The notes below the pieces were generated by a model. It did not search any database and was not told the origin of the DNA. It saw only the letters and a list, made by a program, of their open reading frames with translations. A stretch of DNA of 7,801 nt from UBA9732 sp963649615 (GTDB lineage Bacteria; Spirochaetota; Spirochaetia; Sphaerochaetales; Sphaerochaetaceae). Positions 6,582 to 7,801 of this stretch are shown here, in pieces. Positions within the stretch are counted from its first letter, which is position 1. Every line of letters begins with the position of its first letter. Location: contig CAVJIN010000062.1 in assembly GCA_963649615.1 (NCBI GenBank), positions 1-7,801 on the forward strand, read 5' to 3'. The translations under genes and the position numbers were made by a program.

Positions 6582-7064
6582 TTACTTTCTAAACTCGTTC
6601 CTAGCTCTAATTTTCTTAGCGCCAGCTGCAAATTTAATCATCCTTTCTTTAAGTTCTATAGAAACAGGCTCTCCAGCTTCTTCTGTTTCTACAAACTCTT
6701 CAAACGTATTACAAGCAGAAGTAAAGAGTTTATAGATATTACGAAGTCGTGTAGCTAAACTTTCCATTATGGATACAACCTTGGCTGGTCTTTTATCAAA
6801 ATACTCTGAGAGGTTGTCATGATTAATGATTCTAACAGTGCAATCTTCCAAAGCAACAGAAGTGCCATAACGAGGCATAGACTCAATAAAACCAACCTCT
6901 CCAAAAAAAGATGGAGCATCATTGATACTCAGTTCAACTTGGTCTGGAGTACCATAGTTTGCGTAAATGCCAACTCTTCCCAAAATTAGGTCATACATCC
7001 AAAGTTCAAAGTCACCTTCTTTTGAAATAATCTGCCCCTTCTTGTACTTCTTTACTTCGTCCAT
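6582..7064 (-). CDS. Cyclic-nucleotide-binding-domain protein without HTH
   Basis: The 160-aa protein is a single cNMP-binding beta-roll: KKGQIISKEGD (8-18), a strand pair through LILGRVGIY (26-34), the phosphate-binding cassette SFFGEVGFIESMPRYGTSVA (52-71) with the ribose-contacting Glu (E56) and the phosphate-contacting Arg (R65), and ALEDCTVRII (71-80). A long helix (about 92-115) follows, as in Crp/Fnr proteins, but where the C-terminal DNA-binding winged helix should begin there is only an acidic stretch and a basic tail (KKIRARNEFRK, 150-160). It could be a stand-alone cAMP, cGMP or other nucleotide sensor that acts through a partner; the ligand is unknown. GAGGAG is 7 bases before the ATG at 7064; a TTG at 7079 overlaps that site and is rejected as start. 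It is divergent from the TetR gene and lies upstream of rplU on the same strand. Confidence 0.85.
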   Translation of the reverse strand: MDEVKKYKKGQIISKEGDFELWMYDLILGRVGIYANYGTPDQVELSINDAPSFFGEVGFIESMPRYGTSVALEDCTVRIINHDNLSEYFDKRPAKVVSIMESLATRLRNIYKLFTSACNTFEEFVETEEAGEPVSIELKERMIKFAAGAKKIRARNEFRK

Positions 7065-7120
7065 TCGTTTTCTCCTCAAGCTTTTACCTAGTGTATACGC
7101 AAACTGAGCATTTATTCTAT

Positions 7121-7172
7121 ATTTTAGATTGACTAACTACCATTCGGAAGCCTAAAATGCAAATTGCCTAAA
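7121..7172. promoter_or_regulatory. Candidate operator: three CCTAAA(A)-type elements around the tetR promoter
   Basis: ATTTTAG (7121-7127) and its exact reverse complement CTAAAAT (7152-7158) flank the -35 element and cover the -10. The sequence GCCTAAA occurs twice in direct orientation, at 7150-7156 and 7166-7172, 16 bases apart. A TetR-family repressor often controls its own promoter through inverted repeats, so these may be half-sites, but 7-base matches in AT-rich DNA can arise by chance. Confidence 0.35.
7129..7158 (+). promoter_or_regulatory. Sigma-70-like promoter for the TetR-family gene
   Basis: TTGACT (7129-7134) matches the -35 consensus at five of six positions. After an 18-base spacer, TAAAAT (7153-7158) matches the -10 consensus at five of six. 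A start near 7165 would leave a leader of about 28 bases before the ATG at 7193, containing the AGGAG ribosome binding site at 7181-7185. Confidence 0.6.
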
Positions 7173-7192
7173 CATTAAATAGGAGTTAAAGC

Positions 7193-7768
7193 ATGGACAA
7201 GAAGGAACTCATCATCTTAAAAACTCTAGATCTTGGCTTCAACAAAGGTCTATCAAACGTAAGTCTTATGGATATTGCAAATGAGGTCAACATGAAAAAG
7301 GCTAGCCTATACAGCCACTTTGATAGCAAAAATTCAATAATTATTGCCGTTTTAGGCTATTGCAAATCAAAACTTGCACAGAAAAACTTTGATGTTAATT
7401 TCAAAGCAAAAGATGCTCAGAGCCTCCTTTTTTCTCTTGTAGACAGCTTTATGGAAACCTTTGGAGAGAGTCCTCTTTCCCAATATTACGCTATTGTACA
7501 ACAACAAAAATTGCACGAAAAAATCTTCAATGATGCAGCCCACGAGATAGATGCTATGGTCACAGCACGCGTTAAAGTAGCTCTTGAATATTGTGTTCAG
7601 CGCAGTTGGCTAGATATCTCTGATACCGATATTGCTAGTGGCTTCTTTTCCGATGCAATTGAGCAATGTTTAACAAATTTAGTTGCCAGTGAGAATTTAG
7701 ATCTGGATTTTGATGCAGACTGGGAACTAAACCGCCTAGTAGACGGCTTAATTTCCCTATTTAACTGA
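7193..7768 (+). CDS. TetR/AcrR-family transcriptional regulator
   Basis: The 191-aa size is typical. The N-terminal DNA-binding domain reads LKTLDLGFNKGLSNVSLMDI (9-28), then ANEVNMKKASLYSHFDSKN (29-47), the canonical TetR helix-turn-helix with the LYxHFxSK ending. The C-terminal domain (about 60-191) is an all-helical ligand-binding and dimerisation region with no assignable ligand. AGGAG at 7181-7185 lies 7 bases before the ATG. It is divergent from the cNMP-binding gene across 128 bases. TetR regulators often control a neighbour; here the candidates are itself, the cNMP gene, or genes beyond the right edge. Which one cannot be decided from this window. Confidence 0.92.
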   Translation: MDKKELIILKTLDLGFNKGLSNVSLMDIANEVNMKKASLYSHFDSKNSIIIAVLGYCKSKLAQKNFDVNFKAKDAQSLLFSLVDSFMETFGESPLSQYYAIVQQQKLHEKIFNDAAHEIDAMVTARVKVALEYCVQRSWLDISDTDIASGFFSDAIEQCLTNLVASENLDLDFDADWELNRLVDGLISLFN

Positions 7769-7796
7769 ATTTAACTGAGGTTTTCAGGGTTTTCAG
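7759..7796. repeat. Two abutting short tandem repeats after the TetR gene
   Basis: ATTTAACTGA occurs twice in tandem (7759-7768, 7769-7778); the first copy contains the TetR stop codon. Immediately after comes GGTTTTCAG twice in tandem (7779-7787, 7788-7796), followed by CGGTT at the window edge, which may be the start of another imperfect unit. All four units are perfect copies. The 10-base duplication may have arisen by replication slippage; whether the second array continues cannot be seen. Confidence 0.8.
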
Positions 7797-7801
7797 CGGT
7801 T

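Overview
The window is a low-GC (about 40% by eye) bacterial chromosomal segment with dense coding, clear Shine-Dalgarno sequences and tight gene spacing. The Obg protein (no OCT tail, TKxD in G4, a run of treponemal-looking blocks around the G1 to G3 motifs) and the gene order suggest a spirochaete of the Treponema type. This is inferred from remembered family sequences, not from a search.

Left block (+ strand, about 109-2507): a two-gene unit. The first gene encodes an excisionase/MerR-like winged-helix domain fused to a Fic-fold domain whose AMP-transferase motif has lost its histidine, its second glycine and both arginines, so it is probably a catalytically dead Fic or a DNA-binding sensor. 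Eight bases later comes an N-acyl-D-amino-acid deacylase (D-aminoacylase family) with all of its expected metal ligands. Bases 1-108 hold no gene that I can support.

Convergent junction (2508-2600): an AT-rich spacer holds four alternating copies of an AGTATTCGATTTT-like element. The central pair forms a 12-bp hairpin flanked by A and T tracts, a plausible bidirectional terminator.

Central block (- strand, read from 7064 down to 2601): a cyclic-nucleotide-binding-domain protein with no DNA-binding domain, a 137-base gap, then rplU (L21), rpmA (L27), obg, nadD, yqeK, a small putative lipoprotein and rsfS. This is the widespread bacterial L21-L27-Obg-NadD-YqeK-RsfS cluster, which joins ribosome assembly and silencing (L21, L27, Obg, RsfS) to NAD synthesis (NadD) and dinucleotide alarmone clearance (YqeK). 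The last four genes are tightly packed: yqeK starts 29 bases inside nadD, the lipoprotein GTG start shares a base with the yqeK stop, and the rsfS ATG shares a base with the lipoprotein stop. Several long-ORF starts are too far upstream. Shine-Dalgarno positions place the true starts at 6444 (rplU), 4765 (nadD), 3532 (lipoprotein), 2939 (rsfS) and 7064 (cNMP protein).

Right block (+ strand, 7193-7768): a TetR-family regulator is transcribed divergently from the cNMP gene. It has a good sigma-70-like promoter and repeated CCTAAA elements that could be operator half-sites. Just past it, two abutting short tandem repeats (10 bp x2, then 9 bp x2) run to the window edge.

No tRNA, rRNA, CRISPR array, insertion sequence or phage gene is visible. 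The least ordinary items are the degenerate HTH-Fic protein paired with a D-aminoacylase, the unrecognised lipoprotein embedded in the ribosome/NAD operon, and the alternating repeat cluster at the convergent junction.
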